A stretch of DNA of 64,000 nt from Anoplolepis gracilipes (Eukaryota > Arthropoda > Insecta > Hymenoptera > Formicidae): NCBI RefSeq assembly GCF_047496725.1, contig NC_132976.1, forward strand, positions 11,950,001 through 12,014,000, in the 5' to 3' direction. Below, piece by piece: positions 1 to 10,923 of this stretch. Each line of letters begins with the position of its first letter. Position 1 is the first letter of the stretch. The position numbers and the translations under genes were made by a program. Under the pieces are notes generated by a model that had not been told where the DNA came from, did no database searches, and worked only from the letters and a program-made list of their open reading frames with translations.

Positions 1-189
1 ATTCATAATTAATTTGATAATAAAATTTAACTTTAAATGCAGTCGGGATTAAATTTCATTTCCCCTAAATTTCTTTAGTAATATTGGATTATCAATGTCT
101 TTCATCTTTCTTTTTAACTTTTAAACTTTTTTCTGCCTTTTTAGAGATTCACTTAAAAATGTATTATTATAATTACATATTGATTTCAG
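1..189 (+). other. bves: Intron of the Popeye-domain gene, 3' end
   Basis: AT-rich sequence that ends in a pyrimidine-rich tract and the acceptor AG at 188-189, directly before the first visible coding exon. No upstream exon is recognisable here, so the first coding exon or exons lie before base 1. Confidence 0.75.
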
Positions 190-2848
190 GCAGCGAATTT
201 ATTTTTTGCGGCTGCGTTTCTGGTGCCGCGCTCGTTCAAAGCTTCCGTCTTAGCTCTTCGCACGTTTCTCACGGCGGGCTTTATGTTGGCGGCTCTCTGG
301 GCCGGAATCACCATATGCGCCCTGGACGCTATGTTGTGGTGCTTGGCCCTCGGTCTGCTGAATGGTATTCACTCATTGATACTCGCCTGTCGATTCCTGC
401 CCCCGGCTCTCAGTCCTGAATTAGCCGAGCTCTATCTGAAGCTCTTCAAGCCCTACAAGGTCAGCAAGAAACATTTCCAGGAGCTGGCGAAAGAAGCGAG
501 AATACTTAAGCTGGATTCCGATCAGACGTACGCAACGGAAGGAGTCACGCCGGCAGATAGAAGACTGTCCATTCTTTTACGTGGAAAGTGAGTGATTCCT
601 CTTTTTTCCTAATAGAAGACTAATTGAAACTGAATTAATATAGAGACGCTAATACTTTTCTATATTATATCTATGATTTTTTTTATGAAATGAAATTAAT
701 ATCGAAAGGACTAAGAGTCTATAAGATTTTAATTGATTTTTTATTAACTGCATCAATTCATTATTGTCGATTGAAGAGAAGAGGTCCTACTTAATTTATT
801 ATTTATCGCACAAGTCGCTTGTCGCTTGAAGTACGGTTTCAATATTAAATCTCGCTCTCGGTTCCAGACTGAAGGTAACTTGCGACGGAACACACTTGCA
901 TTATATTAGAGCTTACCAATTCGTCGACTCACCCGAATGGGAGGCCGTGCACGAAAGCGACGCTGACGTCTTCCAGGTGACAATACGCGCCGAGGAGCCT
1001 AGCACTTACATCTGTTGGACAAGAATGAAGTTACTCAGGGTGCTCCGACACAGGCCGCTGCTCAAGGTCGTACTCAACACCCTCATCGGTAAGGACATTA
1101 CGTCCAAGTTGTACGCCCTTAACGAGCAGCTCGCTGGTGTCGCGACCGCCAGTGAGAACGCCACATCGAATCCTTACAGAGGAGTCTCGAGAAGCGTCAG
1201 CGTCGACGCCGTTAACACGGAAACCGCCGGAAAGGTTCGATCGACGACCTGGAAGACGCAGAGGCAGTACAGCAATCCACGTAATGACAGTGAGTATGGT
1301 AAACTTTTCCCCCGTACTAAATGATACTTTCTTTACTCACATATCTCTTGTCTTATTATAGACCTTGAATTTTCACATTTACATATCACCCTCGTCATAA
1401 TCATCAATAACTCGATTTACGTAACCGGTACATTTTGATAAGAACAGAGATGTTGGATTTTTCAAAGTTAAGACAAAGGGTCTATATCAAAGATGGGTTA
1501 CAATTTTTCTGCCCTCTCTCTTCAGGGAATTCCCCGGCCCGGTATTCGCATCAATATTGGGCGCCGGTGGTTGCCAACCACTTTCCGCCGACTTCGCCGT
1601 TTATTCAGAGCCAAAACCTCGGCTACTCGTTACTGCCGCAGGGTGTCCAATTCTCCCCGCCTCCGCGAGCACCCGCGCTAACTCACCCCCCTGTGACGCG
1701 GCAGCGAAGCGGGGGTGCTGGCGGCGATTACACTCTGCTACCTCAAACACCGAAGCTCGAGAGGAAACGATCGAAAAAAGGGACTAGAGAGGTAGGTCGA
1801 TGTTATTCTTTGATTTTATTACTGACCTTATTATGAGGATAGTGTAGCTTAAGTGCCTTCTACATGACACAAAAGATGTGCGGTAACTAATTTTAGATAT
1901 ACAATAAATCAAAAGTACACACAAATTTTTAAAATAAATTAACAAAAACGCATACACAATATTTTATTATATTTATCATATTCATAATTATATTCACTCT
2001 ATCATATTCATCATATATTCATATTTATTTTCATATTTACATAAATTCATATTCATATTAATTCAAATATTATCTTTACTAAAGATTTTTAATTATATGC
2101 CATTTTATATGTTTTCTCTCTAAACTCTAAGTATAAAGTATCTTAATAAATATTTTTTAAAATTTTTATTTAATTTTTATTTAAATCCCTCTCTTTCTCT
2201 CTCTCTCTTGACATATAAATGGAACGTCACGTATAATAACATATGATATTGTTCGGAAGAGAACAATATACTTATCGCGCCCCATTATCATTAACGCTTC
2301 CCCCAAACAATCAAACTATACGTACACTGCACTATTACGAGAGAGTTGCAGCCTGATTGTCATTCCGAGTGTACTTTACATTACGTATACCTAGATACAT
2401 CAAGAGATATTTGTGGTCTCACCCTTCAAGCAAATATGCCCAGCAAATGAGCATGAATTCTCTAGTGTGTTTAAATGCACCGTAATTATAGTTTGTAATT
2501 TTAACACTGTAATTATGTTGTCTTATGCGTTTAGTTATGGACATTTCTCCATATATTTACGTCTATTAAAGGTTTAGAGACCGATTTAGAGATAACAAAT
2601 CATTGATCCACTCTAACAGCTTTTGATAAATAGGTATCTAGATATAAAAGCATTAAGATCGATTGAATATTATGTATTAGTCTCTTATTTTGCTTACTGT
2701 CAACACGTCTTCTGCAAAAATGATCTCTTTCATTTATAAATTTATATAAAATATATAAAACATAATGATATATGAAATAAATAAAATATAATAATAATAT
2801 ATAAAACAATAATGTGTTTTGCAGGTGACCTTCGAGACACCAGTATGA
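190..2848 (+). CDS. bves: Popeye domain-containing protein (BVES/POPDC-like), 5' partial
   Basis: Joined exons 190-587, 868-1289, 1526-1791 and 2825-2848 stay open for 369 codons to TGA, with GT/AG at every junction. Visible residues 3-13 are the end of the first membrane segment; 20-42 and 44-67 are the second and third. The cytosolic Popeye domain follows: residues 151-157 FVDSPEW and 168-171 FQVT are the conserved cAMP-binding signature, and IGKDIT comes later in the domain. Popeye proteins are three-pass membrane proteins of muscle and epithelium that bind cAMP and affect membrane traffic and ion channels (family knowledge). After the domain comes a Ser/Pro/Gln-rich tail. The last exon adds only VTFETPV, which fits a class I PDZ ligand (T at -2, V at 0). 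The extracellular N-terminus is missing because the window begins inside the gene. The convergent neighbour is the secreted-protein gene at 5516-6184. Confidence 0.93.
588..867 (+). other. bves: bves intron (280 bp)
   Basis: Donor GTGAGT at 588 and acceptor TTCCAG ending at 867. The split codon (AA + A = Lys) joins the ILLRGK and LKVTC segments of the Popeye domain. Nothing else is seen in it. Confidence 0.9.
1792..2824 (+). other. bves: bves last intron (1,033 bp)
   Basis: Donor GTAGGT at 1792 and acceptor TTTTGCAG ending at 2824, phase 0. The interior is very AT-rich with short CT runs near 2190-2210. I see no coding or RNA gene in it. Confidence 0.8.
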
Positions 2849-4000
2849 CGCTCACTCGACGGGGAAGGTCCTGCCAGCGTGCCTCTGCTTTCACTGTCGC
2901 CGCAACGCTCTGCCTAGCCCCGTCGTGGTCTGGTTGTCATCCTTAAGCACACCGCAAAACTCACTCTTTAAACTTAAGGTCGACGTGCGATATCAACGAA
3001 TGGCCTACCTCCTCGAACGGGAAGGGAGAATGCGACGATCACGGTACGAGTATGTTTTGGGATATGTCATGGAAGTCTCCTTGGTAATCCGCGTAATCGC
3101 AAGAATACGGATGGGAAAGCGAAGTTGTCAAGGGTGCAGTTTTGGGGTGTGCCAATGATTTTCATATCCTGCAAGTGCCACGCCTTACACAGACACGCAC
3201 GCACGTGTGAAATCGAAACCGCGATGACGGCCGTGGAAAGAATTCCGATGTCCTTTACAGGCTCGGGACATCCGTCGGAGTTTTGGGGTGGAAAAAGGGA
3301 CGTCATAAATCATTCGTTACGTTAATTAACGTGGAGAGGTGGAGTAAGCGATGAAGAAAATCGTAAACGAAAGACTCTAAATATAGAATATATTGTATCG
3401 ATGAGCATCGTCTCTATGTACACACACTTTTACATCGACTGTGATTACAACGGATATAATGATTAAGTCTTTCAGAGAAACGCTGATTATATACACATAC
3501 AAAAGAAAAAAAAAAAAGAGACACGTGCGTTAATTAGCTGCCGCGGTAATCACACACGCATAATCAATCCTAACGCTTGCGTGAATTCAGGTGTCCTCCG
3601 TTAAAGCGTTAATGATTTTCGGATAATTCTAGATTAAAACTAGATTAATAATTTTTGCACAGATTTTTATTTGTTTTCTACATTTTCGGCGGATGTCTGT
3701 TTTCGATGCTTCCGTGAAGCTTTTTATTTTTTTTTATACAACCACTTGCGCCGTGAATTATTGAATTTTTATGTATCTTTACATTATTACATAAATCTTC
3801 TATATAGAAGTAAAATTATATTATATATTGTACAGCGAAAGACATCTGAATAGCACAAATTGGGATCGTTGTATAAAATTAGTGCATAAAATGCGCATTC
3901 ACGATAAATGTGATATGTTGAGAAAAAACACGCAGATTCTATTCGGTGAACGAAAAAAAGATTCCATTTGCACTCCCTTAATTAAATATAAAACGCGTTA

Positions 4001-4114
4001 AATAAATAAACAGAAAAAGTACTGGAAAAGTGAAATGGAAAAACATGCCGAATAACCCAGGAGTAAAACAATAAGTGCTTCGTTAAAAAAAAAAAAAAAA
4101 AATCCTGCAATAAA
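4001..4114 (+). terminator. Candidate bves polyadenylation signals
   Basis: Overlapping AATAAA hexamers at 4001-4006 and 4005-4010, and another at 4109-4114, about 1.15-1.27 kb after the bves stop. Such hexamers arise often by chance in DNA this AT-rich, and further copies occur near 4337 and 4892, so the true cleavage site is uncertain. Confidence 0.25.
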
Positions 4115-4428
4115 GTGCTTCGAAAAATGTAGTTGATGGCGAGATACAAATTATAAAACAAAGTTTAATTATTCACGCAAATTAAACGGAAAAAAAATGC
4201 GTCGTGCATAACGTAGAAGAAAAAAAAAAACATGTGTGTTTGTATGTTTCTATGTTTATATAATCGCCGCGTGTGAGAGCGAGGCTGTAGAAGATCAACA
4301 AAGACGCACAAACGATTAAACAAAACACGTGAAGGAAATAAAATTACTTAAAACGGCTGTGTAGAGTCGAGTGTAAATGTTAAAAAAATTGCAAAAAATG
4401 GCTGTAGAGTATCGTAACGTTACGGAAG

Positions 4429-4430
<2 letters not shown>

Positions 4431-4465
<35 letters not shown>
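4431..4465. repeat. (GT)n microsatellite, ~35 bp
   Basis: Uninterrupted GT dinucleotides lie in the presumed 3' UTR or flank of bves. Their minus-strand reading gives a spurious His-Thr repeat. Confidence 0.97.
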
Positions 4466-4467
<2 letters not shown>

Positions 4468-5515
4468 GAATGTGTTCCAAGAGGCGCACGTCGGAAAGGA
4501 TCGCCGTTGACATAGAAATTACTTTCATCGAATCAGGCGAGACATCATTGTAATATTCTATCATATTGCGTAGTTGCTTTTGTAAACAACTCGATATATA
4601 GCAAATCGAAATATAATAACTTTATATATTTATAATAATCAAAATTTTGAAAAGACTGAGTTGCTGACTGGTATTGTAAGTTTGTTAGTTTTGAATAATA
4701 TTTGCAGTAACCTCTCTAAATTTGATTAATGTGTTGCGGCGGTATATTTGTAGGATTGTATTTTTTAGGATTAATTTTTGAATTTTAAGAAAACTTGTGT
4801 TTGCAAGACTGATCTATTTTCCGACGTAGACACGAGCCTAAAGTACGAATGGATCTGTTTGAGTGATTTTTGTCGACGTTGCGTCAAAAGAGAATAAACG
4901 AAAGCAAAATAAATTGCGCGAGATGGAGACTGCAGCAGCGACACATCAACATCATGACACATTGTATATTATTATTATTTACGATTACAATATGTTCGTT
5001 GACTATTATGTTAGAAATAAAAAATGCATTGAAAAATGAGGTGTAATATGTATTAAGAATGAGCCAACTTATCCTGATTCTGACTTTTGGGTTTTCTCGC
5101 TATTATTATCATTTATATTAGTATAATTCAGAAATTGCAAATAAAAATGGTATAATTTCGAAAATTAATATTCTAAGAAATAGAAAATCATGTGTAATTT
5201 TAATAAATAAAATATGCATATTTAAAAACATAAAGAATGTGTTCGGAGCAATATAAATTATATATTTAAATAAGCATATATCTTTAAACAGTGTCCTTTA
5301 AATATGAAAAAGATTACAACAATATATAACACATACAAAATATAATAAAATAATATATAAAATAATATAAAATATATAAAATATATAAAATACATATAGC
5401 AAACAAATAGAAAAACATAAATATTAAAAAACTAAAAACTTATTCATTGTTTCGTAGAATTTGTTAATTAGCTCATCAAATCGCAATACTTGTGTTACGA
5501 GGCAAGTAACAACGA

Positions 5516-6184
5516 TTAGTGGTTTATTTTTATCTGCACTCCTTTTTCATCCAACTCATATACTTTTAATTCATCCTCATCCTTATCATCATCAATATAA
5601 TCAATATCTCGCGGAGAATGTATAATATGTTGACGTTCATGGGAGGAGTGATATTTCTTCTTATCTTTTTTTGGCGGAAACTGTATGATTATGACATAAG
5701 GTTTGACATCATCATATGTATCTCCTGAATCCCCATAATGCGGTGCATATCTATATAATAATTAAGATAAGCGACCAAAAGAAAATTAATCAAACAAAAT
5801 ATGTTACCAAATTATTAAGTAAAAAAAATTCTTTTTAACTTATAAATATATAACCGTTTTACCTGTGATGATCAGATTCGTAAGAGTGATATTTAGACGG
5901 TCCTTTTTTAGAATGATAGTATTTCCGGGGTTTCGGAAGCGGATGCCATCGAGGTGGTCGCCATGAATGAGGATTGTAAAATTTGTATGGTCTTATATAT
6001 TTGTAGGTTTCACTAAATTCCACGAATTCCAATATTAAGGCAAAAAGCACAATAATCACAGAGATCTGAAACTTGTTATTAGCGTATTAAATTTAATTAA
6101 TATCGATTCTCGCAATCGGAAATGTTTATTCTTTTTAATATTAATTATAATTTTTTTAGTATTAATTAATTAACTTACCTGCAT
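5516..6184 (-). CDS. Small secreted His/Tyr/Pro-rich protein, 147 aa, family unknown
   Basis: Three minus-strand exons join in frame: 6184-6179 (only ATGCAG, then GTAAGT), 6065-5863 (acceptor TTTCAG, donor GTAAAA) and 5750-5516 (acceptor ATATAG, TAA stop at 5518-5516). Residues 3-14 are strongly hydrophobic (ISVIIVLFALIL), a likely signal peptide. The mature part has no cysteine. Residues 23-75 are rich in Tyr, His, Pro and Lys, with KYYHS at 50-54 and KYHS at 60-63 and again at 102-105. Residues 118-138 are strongly acidic (DYIDDDKDEDE). I do not recognise a family; a structural, cuticular or metal-binding extracellular role is only a guess. The 78-codon open last exon, correct phase at both junctions and tiny first exon (common in insect secreted proteins) support a real gene. 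Confidence 0.78.
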
Positions 6185-6648
6185 TTCGTAGAATATTCCT
6201 TTAATTCATACACGAATTTGCTTCTAATGTACTTAGTAATTAAATTAATACATAGTTGATTTATGTATGTACCGGAACAGAATGACTTTTTTAGAGATCC
6301 TTTTCATTATATCTTTTTTTTTACCGATTGATATTTGTTAATTTGTCACTTTCTCTAAAATAATTATTTTTTAATTCCTAATTTAATCACTTTATAATAA
6401 TTTTATAAGTAATTTCATACCACATATATTTGAAAAATGCGCAATATAAACTCATTACATATCACTAATCATGAAATTCGTCGATTTTAGATTGATGACT
6501 ATGTCAATTTGCGTTCTTTCTCGAAACGAAATGCAGAACGTATTAATCACTGAGATTTTGGAAGAGAAATATTCGCGTGGCTGGATTAAACTCGAATGGA
6601 CCGAAATGAAACCGATAACTTGAAAGTGCGACTTCGAACGTGCGACTT

Positions 6649-6659
6649 TCTTTTATATA
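6649..6659 (-). promoter_or_regulatory. Possible TATA box upstream of the secreted-protein gene
   Basis: The minus strand reads TATATAAAAG at 6659-6650, followed by repeated GTCGCAC/AAGTCGCAC motifs. It lies ~465 bases upstream of the ATG at 6184, so it would need a long 5' UTR or an unseen 5' UTR intron. It is suggestive only. Confidence 0.3.
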
Positions 6660-7212
6660 TTCCCTTCCATTACTTCTGTGTTGCCTAAGGCTATACATAT
6701 ACATACAATAGTACACATGTCATCGTAACACTGACATGAGATCAAATTTATTACAATATTTTCAATAAAAAAAAATATATATATATATATATATTAAAAA
6801 TGTGTTCCTTTCTCATATAAATAGATAAAATAAGAAATTATTAGATATATTAAATTATGTATATCTATACGCCTCCCTAAACAACATTTAATTTAATGTG
6901 AAAAAAATCAATAATATTGTCGATATAATTCAAGATATGAAAAATCATATTCAAGCAAACAAGTACATGGAAATTGCGTATATATGATACATTAATTATT
7001 TATTTTCTTGATTTACAGAATATCAATATTGATTTGTAGAATATCAATTATATCAATATTGTTTGTAGATACGAGCATCTGTGTAAATAATCAAACGGTA
7101 AAAATGCTGGAAAAACGTCTTTTAGCTATTTTACCAAATAGCAAAAAAATAGTAAAACAGCTACTAAAATTAAAAGTTTTTATATACAAATTTTTTAAAA
7201 AGTTTTTATAAA

Positions 7213-7216
<4 letters not shown>

Positions 7217-7276
<60 letters not shown>
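7217..7276. repeat. (AT)n microsatellite, ~60 bp
   Basis: Perfect AT alternation in intergenic DNA. Confidence 0.97.
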
Positions 7277-7281
<5 letters not shown>

Positions 7282-8636
7282 AATGCTTTTTAAAATTGAA
7301 AAATTACGTATATTTTTCATCAATATGTGTATAGATCAAAGTTAGAATACATTTTTATATACTGTATTATTTTATTAAAACGTCACAGTAAACATCTTAG
7401 AGAAAGTGACAAAGTAAAGGAAATGTTTACATCGAGAAATAGTTGCAACTGATGAGCCGTGAAGCGAGCAGAGAGAAAAGTGAATGAGGACGTTTATAAA
7501 AGCACTTTCGAGATACTTTCAAACACGCGTGATACATGTGTACACGTGTTTACTTTCGAAGATTTCTTTAGAAAGAGTGCTCATTGTTGTGAATGAAGCT
7601 ATTGCTCTGCTGTTCATTTCATCAATATAGTCGAGATTCGGTGTTCGAGGTCTTGAGTACTTTCTTTTTTTAATTATAGAAGAGAATATTTTGCGCCATA
7701 TATAATCACTATAGATTAAATTCAAAAACACGTTAATATCTTGTATAGATTTTTATTCAATTCTTGGAAGATTTCGGGATGTAATTATAACATTACCAAA
7801 CGTATTGTTACAATTACACTCGTAATTAGCACAGATTCGTGAGCTTAGTTCGTATCTATAACTCATATATTTTATTACTGCATATTATTGTTCTCGCTAT
7901 TTTGCGCCGAATAACAATTACGATTGCAATTTAAACTTATTACTTACAAACAAAATTGCTTATTTAAATAACAGTTATCTATAATTAGTTGCTTAAATAA
8001 AGTACGTGATTTTTAAACGATGCGTCGTCGCATAAAAAGTGTGATGGAGAAACATAAATAAGTATGTAATTAAGTACATTAAAGTTAACAGTATATTTTA
8101 AGTAAAATTAACTTCTTATCGTACAGCATCTATTTTCGCTATAACTTTTACGATTAAGTATATTTACGCTTCAAAGAATGAAATATGAATATTATAATTC
8201 ACATGTATTTGAATATTTTCAGCACTTCTGGTAGGAAATACGTATTTAAAAATTCCTAGCTTAATGAATTAAAAGATTTTTCAAAACAATTACAAAGATA
8301 TGTAAAAAAATATTAATTAATTGTCTGCTGTAAATATAGAGATTTTTTCATCTTATAAAAATCCTTATTTAATTATGAATAAAAATATGTATATCTAAAA
8401 AAAAAAAGATGAAAAAATACAAGATATAAAAATGGAAATGGCAATGATAGAAAAACGCCCGAAATACGGTTCGAAAATATGGCTTAATTCTAATTGACAC
8501 TCCTTCTAATAATATAATCGCTACGATGATTATAGCAGTCAGTCATTATCAATAATACTACTAGTAAATTTTATTTAACGACATTTGAATACTTTCTATA
8601 AGTAGTAATTGTTTCGCCACATTAAAGTCGCAGATC

Positions 8637-8638
<2 letters not shown>

Positions 8639-8671
<33 letters not shown>
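8639..8671. repeat. (CT)n microsatellite, ~32 bp
   Basis: Perfect CT alternation, about 320 bases beyond the 3' end of the fukutin-like gene. Confidence 0.95.
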
Positions 8672-8675
<4 letters not shown>

Positions 8676-8991
8676 TCTTTTAATTTAAATTAAATTTCTA
8701 AACAATTAGAAAATACTCTTACCATTCTTATCACATGCAACCTCTTCTAATCGTCGCGTCTATTTCTAGAAAATATCTAGATACTATTATGCCTAATATA
8801 TACCTAAATACTATAATGAAATTTGTCAATCTCTTTTCTCTCGACAGTTTCAGCTATTTTGTTTTCGTCCAAACCAACTGAAACATAATACTTAGATTCT
8901 ATCCAGGCTGATTAAATCATAGGAAGTGTTATGATTTAACGAAGACAGTGTTCTAATTGTCCTAGGATTAATTTCTCACAAGGATTGTATA

Positions 8992-10923
8992 TTACACATT
9001 CATTTCTTGGGGCTCAGTACAATCAGTGGGCTTGATTTCTAGCCACCAGTCGTTGGGATAATGATACTTTTGTAATTCTATGCCTTCTCGTGGCACGGGC
9101 ATCAGTCGGCCGCCAAATTGTTTCGCCGGTAAGGGCGGTATTACTAATTGCGGTGGAAAACACTGTAGACTCGGCGAGAACTCGCAATCTGGAGGTAGGA
9201 CTCTTCTGGTCCAGCCGACCCTCCTCACCATCTGTGTCTGCAAGTGTCATATAAGACTAAATCTTTCCCAAGTATTGTAACAACAATTCTATAATAGATA
9301 TATCTTTTTCTCTCTTCTTTTGAATAATTAAAAAAAAATTTTTCATCTTAAATCCTCTCCTAAATAGAAAACCCTAAAAGAGATTTAGTTTAGTGAGACT
9401 AAACATTATAAGCTTCGTAACTCTAAAATTAAAATGGATTTGGCAAGTCAAAATGGCTTGTAAGAAGATCTAGGTTGTAATTCTTACAAATAAAGAAAGA
9501 GCAATGAAATATTTATTGCTGGTTTATAGACAAATGCGCCGCCAAAGAAACTCCCTTTGTTTGCTTTATATATGAAATATATAAAGTACATAAAAATCAC
9601 GGATATTTCAGTTTTCTTAGACCTTCCACAGGAATATAAAAGCAATAGCACACAAAGTGTCGAATTGGCATTCGCGTGCCAGATACATAAAGTGCAACCT
9701 TACTGAATACAAATACTATTCTCGACATAAAACCAAGGAAAAGTGGTTAAAGTTATAGCCGGCGATTAAAGTGACAATAAAAATGAATCTAAATATAAGG
9801 GAAGCGGATATGAAGCAAACAATAAAGTGACAATAACAAAACAATAAAATGACAATGAAATGGATCTAAATATGAAGTGAATATTAGTGAAGCAAAAAGT
9901 ACGTATCTTCGATTTTAATTTTTATCTAAGAATATATGTTTGAAAAATTGAGTTAATTGATATTTAAATCACAATTGAACATTTTTTATTAATATAAAAT
10001 TTATATGTATACATATATAATTTTAAATTTATTTTAAATATAAAAATTTTTTCGCAAAAAAAAGTTTCTTACCACTGCGTCCTCTTCGAAAACAACCACT
10101 TCCACTTTGGGTGCATCTTCGCCGACTGCGTGCTCCTGTATCCTGTAAATTCCCGCCGCGTGAAGATAAGTTGCACTCAAACCGTCCTCTCGAAAGGCTT
10201 TCGTAATCAAGACATCGTCGCGAAGAGTGTCCACTAAGCATAGTTCCACTTTTCGAGCCCAGGGCAGTGCACGGCCTATACGAACTTGACCCCAAAGGCC
10301 GCCCAGACAGAGAAAGTGAACGATGCCCAATTTAGAGAGGACCAAATGAGCCCTAGTAAAATTATAAGAAATCATATTTGCGTGTGTTAAACAAAATTTT
10401 TAATTTTAATGTTTCAAAATTAAAAAACTTTTCTTTTAAGATTTTTAATCTTAAAAGAAAAGTTTTTTAATCTTAATTATAATATATATAATAATAAAAT
10501 ATATGCAAATTAATTTAAATATTTATATTTATATTTTAAGGTTTGATGTTATATTAATTGTGTTTTACATATTACGATTAGAAATCTCTTTTAATGTAAA
10601 AATACACAGAGTAAAATTTCTGTAAATATATTGTACTGTTACAGTTTAATTTAATGTTTATGATTGAAACGAAGAGTATGAGTTTCCCAGATATTTTTAT
10701 GGTTTAACTTTTTCAGATCTTCTCTCCAAGTATCATAAATATGCAATACGGACCTGTAAGCGAGATCATGTAATTTCTCGGTAAATTCTTCGGGCACGCT
10801 ACACGGTTGCTGTGGAATCTCTTGCCGACTGAGGCTATACCAGAAGAGCACGATCATCAAAAAGAACGCTGCTAGAGCTCGCATAGGAGTGATGCGAAAG
10901 CGTCTCCGTGGACAGAGACTCAT
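8992..10923 (-). CDS. Fukutin/FKRP/LicD-like type II membrane protein, 231 aa, degenerate acidic motif
   Basis: Exons 10923-10754, 10352-10073 and 9237-8992 (minus) join in phase with GT/AG splice sites. The ATG lies nine bases inside an exon whose acceptor is TTTTCAG at 10933, so a non-coding 5' exon lies further upstream. Residues 16-31 form one hydrophobic anchor after a basic N-terminus, predicting a type II Golgi/ER protein. Residues 57-97 resemble the LicD/fukutin nucleotidyltransferase-fold core: 'HLVLSKLGIVHFL', then GGLWGQVRIGRALPW at 74-88. A C-terminal VPREGIELQKYHYPNDWW (198-215) matches the family's usual end block. That family transfers sugar-phosphates or phosphocholine, FKRP to alpha-dystroglycan (established). 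Where FKRP and LicD have an Asp-rich stretch after PW, this protein reads ARKVE (89-93). It is shorter than FKRP. Family assignment is from remembered motifs, not a search. Confidence 0.72.
9238..10072 (-). other. Second intron of the fukutin-like gene (835 bp)
   Basis: Donor GTAAGA (minus, 10072 downwards) and acceptor CTTGCAG ending at 9238, phase 0. It is AT-rich. Around 9771-9900 two imperfect copies of a ~65-bp segment share AATAAAGTGACAATAA-type and GGATCTAAATATGAAG-type motifs. Confidence 0.75.
10419..10471. repeat. Perfect inverted repeat, 25-bp arms and 3-bp loop
   Basis: Arms 10419-10443 and 10447-10471 are exact reverse complements around TTT, lying inside the first coding intron of the fukutin-like gene (10353-10753). 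Arm core: AAAACTTTTCTTTTAAGATT. It would form a long RNA hairpin in the pre-mRNA; it could also be a replication-slippage foldback or a MITE remnant. Confidence 0.95.

Larger units (their letters stand above)
2849..5515. other. bves 3' UTR and convergent intergenic region
   Basis: No coding exon is visible. The first ~500 bases after the bves stop are moderately GC-rich, then the sequence becomes AT-rich. It holds several A runs (3505-3516, 4085-4102, 4219-4230), a GT microsatellite at 4431-4465 and several AATAAA motifs. Past ~5000 it is nearly pure AT and probably includes the 3' UTR of the minus-strand gene ending at 5516. Confidence 0.5.
6185..8991. other. Intergenic region between secreted-protein and fukutin-like genes
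   Basis: No convincing coding exon. The part next to 6184 should hold the promoter and 5' UTR of the secreted-protein gene. Also present are TA-rich microsatellites (6776-6794, 7217-7276), a CT microsatellite (8639-8671), a plus-strand TTTATAAAAG at 7493-7502 and a 17-bp inverted motif pair (6342-6358 and 7397-7413). Near 8912-8939 a 10-bp-arm hairpin (arms TTAAATCATA/TATGATTTAA, 8-base loop) lies just beyond the 3' end of the fukutin-like gene. Confidence 0.5.

Noticed and set aside
7592..7666. Plus-strand 24-codon frame beginning MKLLLCC after a TATA-like box
   Set aside because: It stops quickly and no donor leads to a continuing exon. The signal-peptide look is probably chance.
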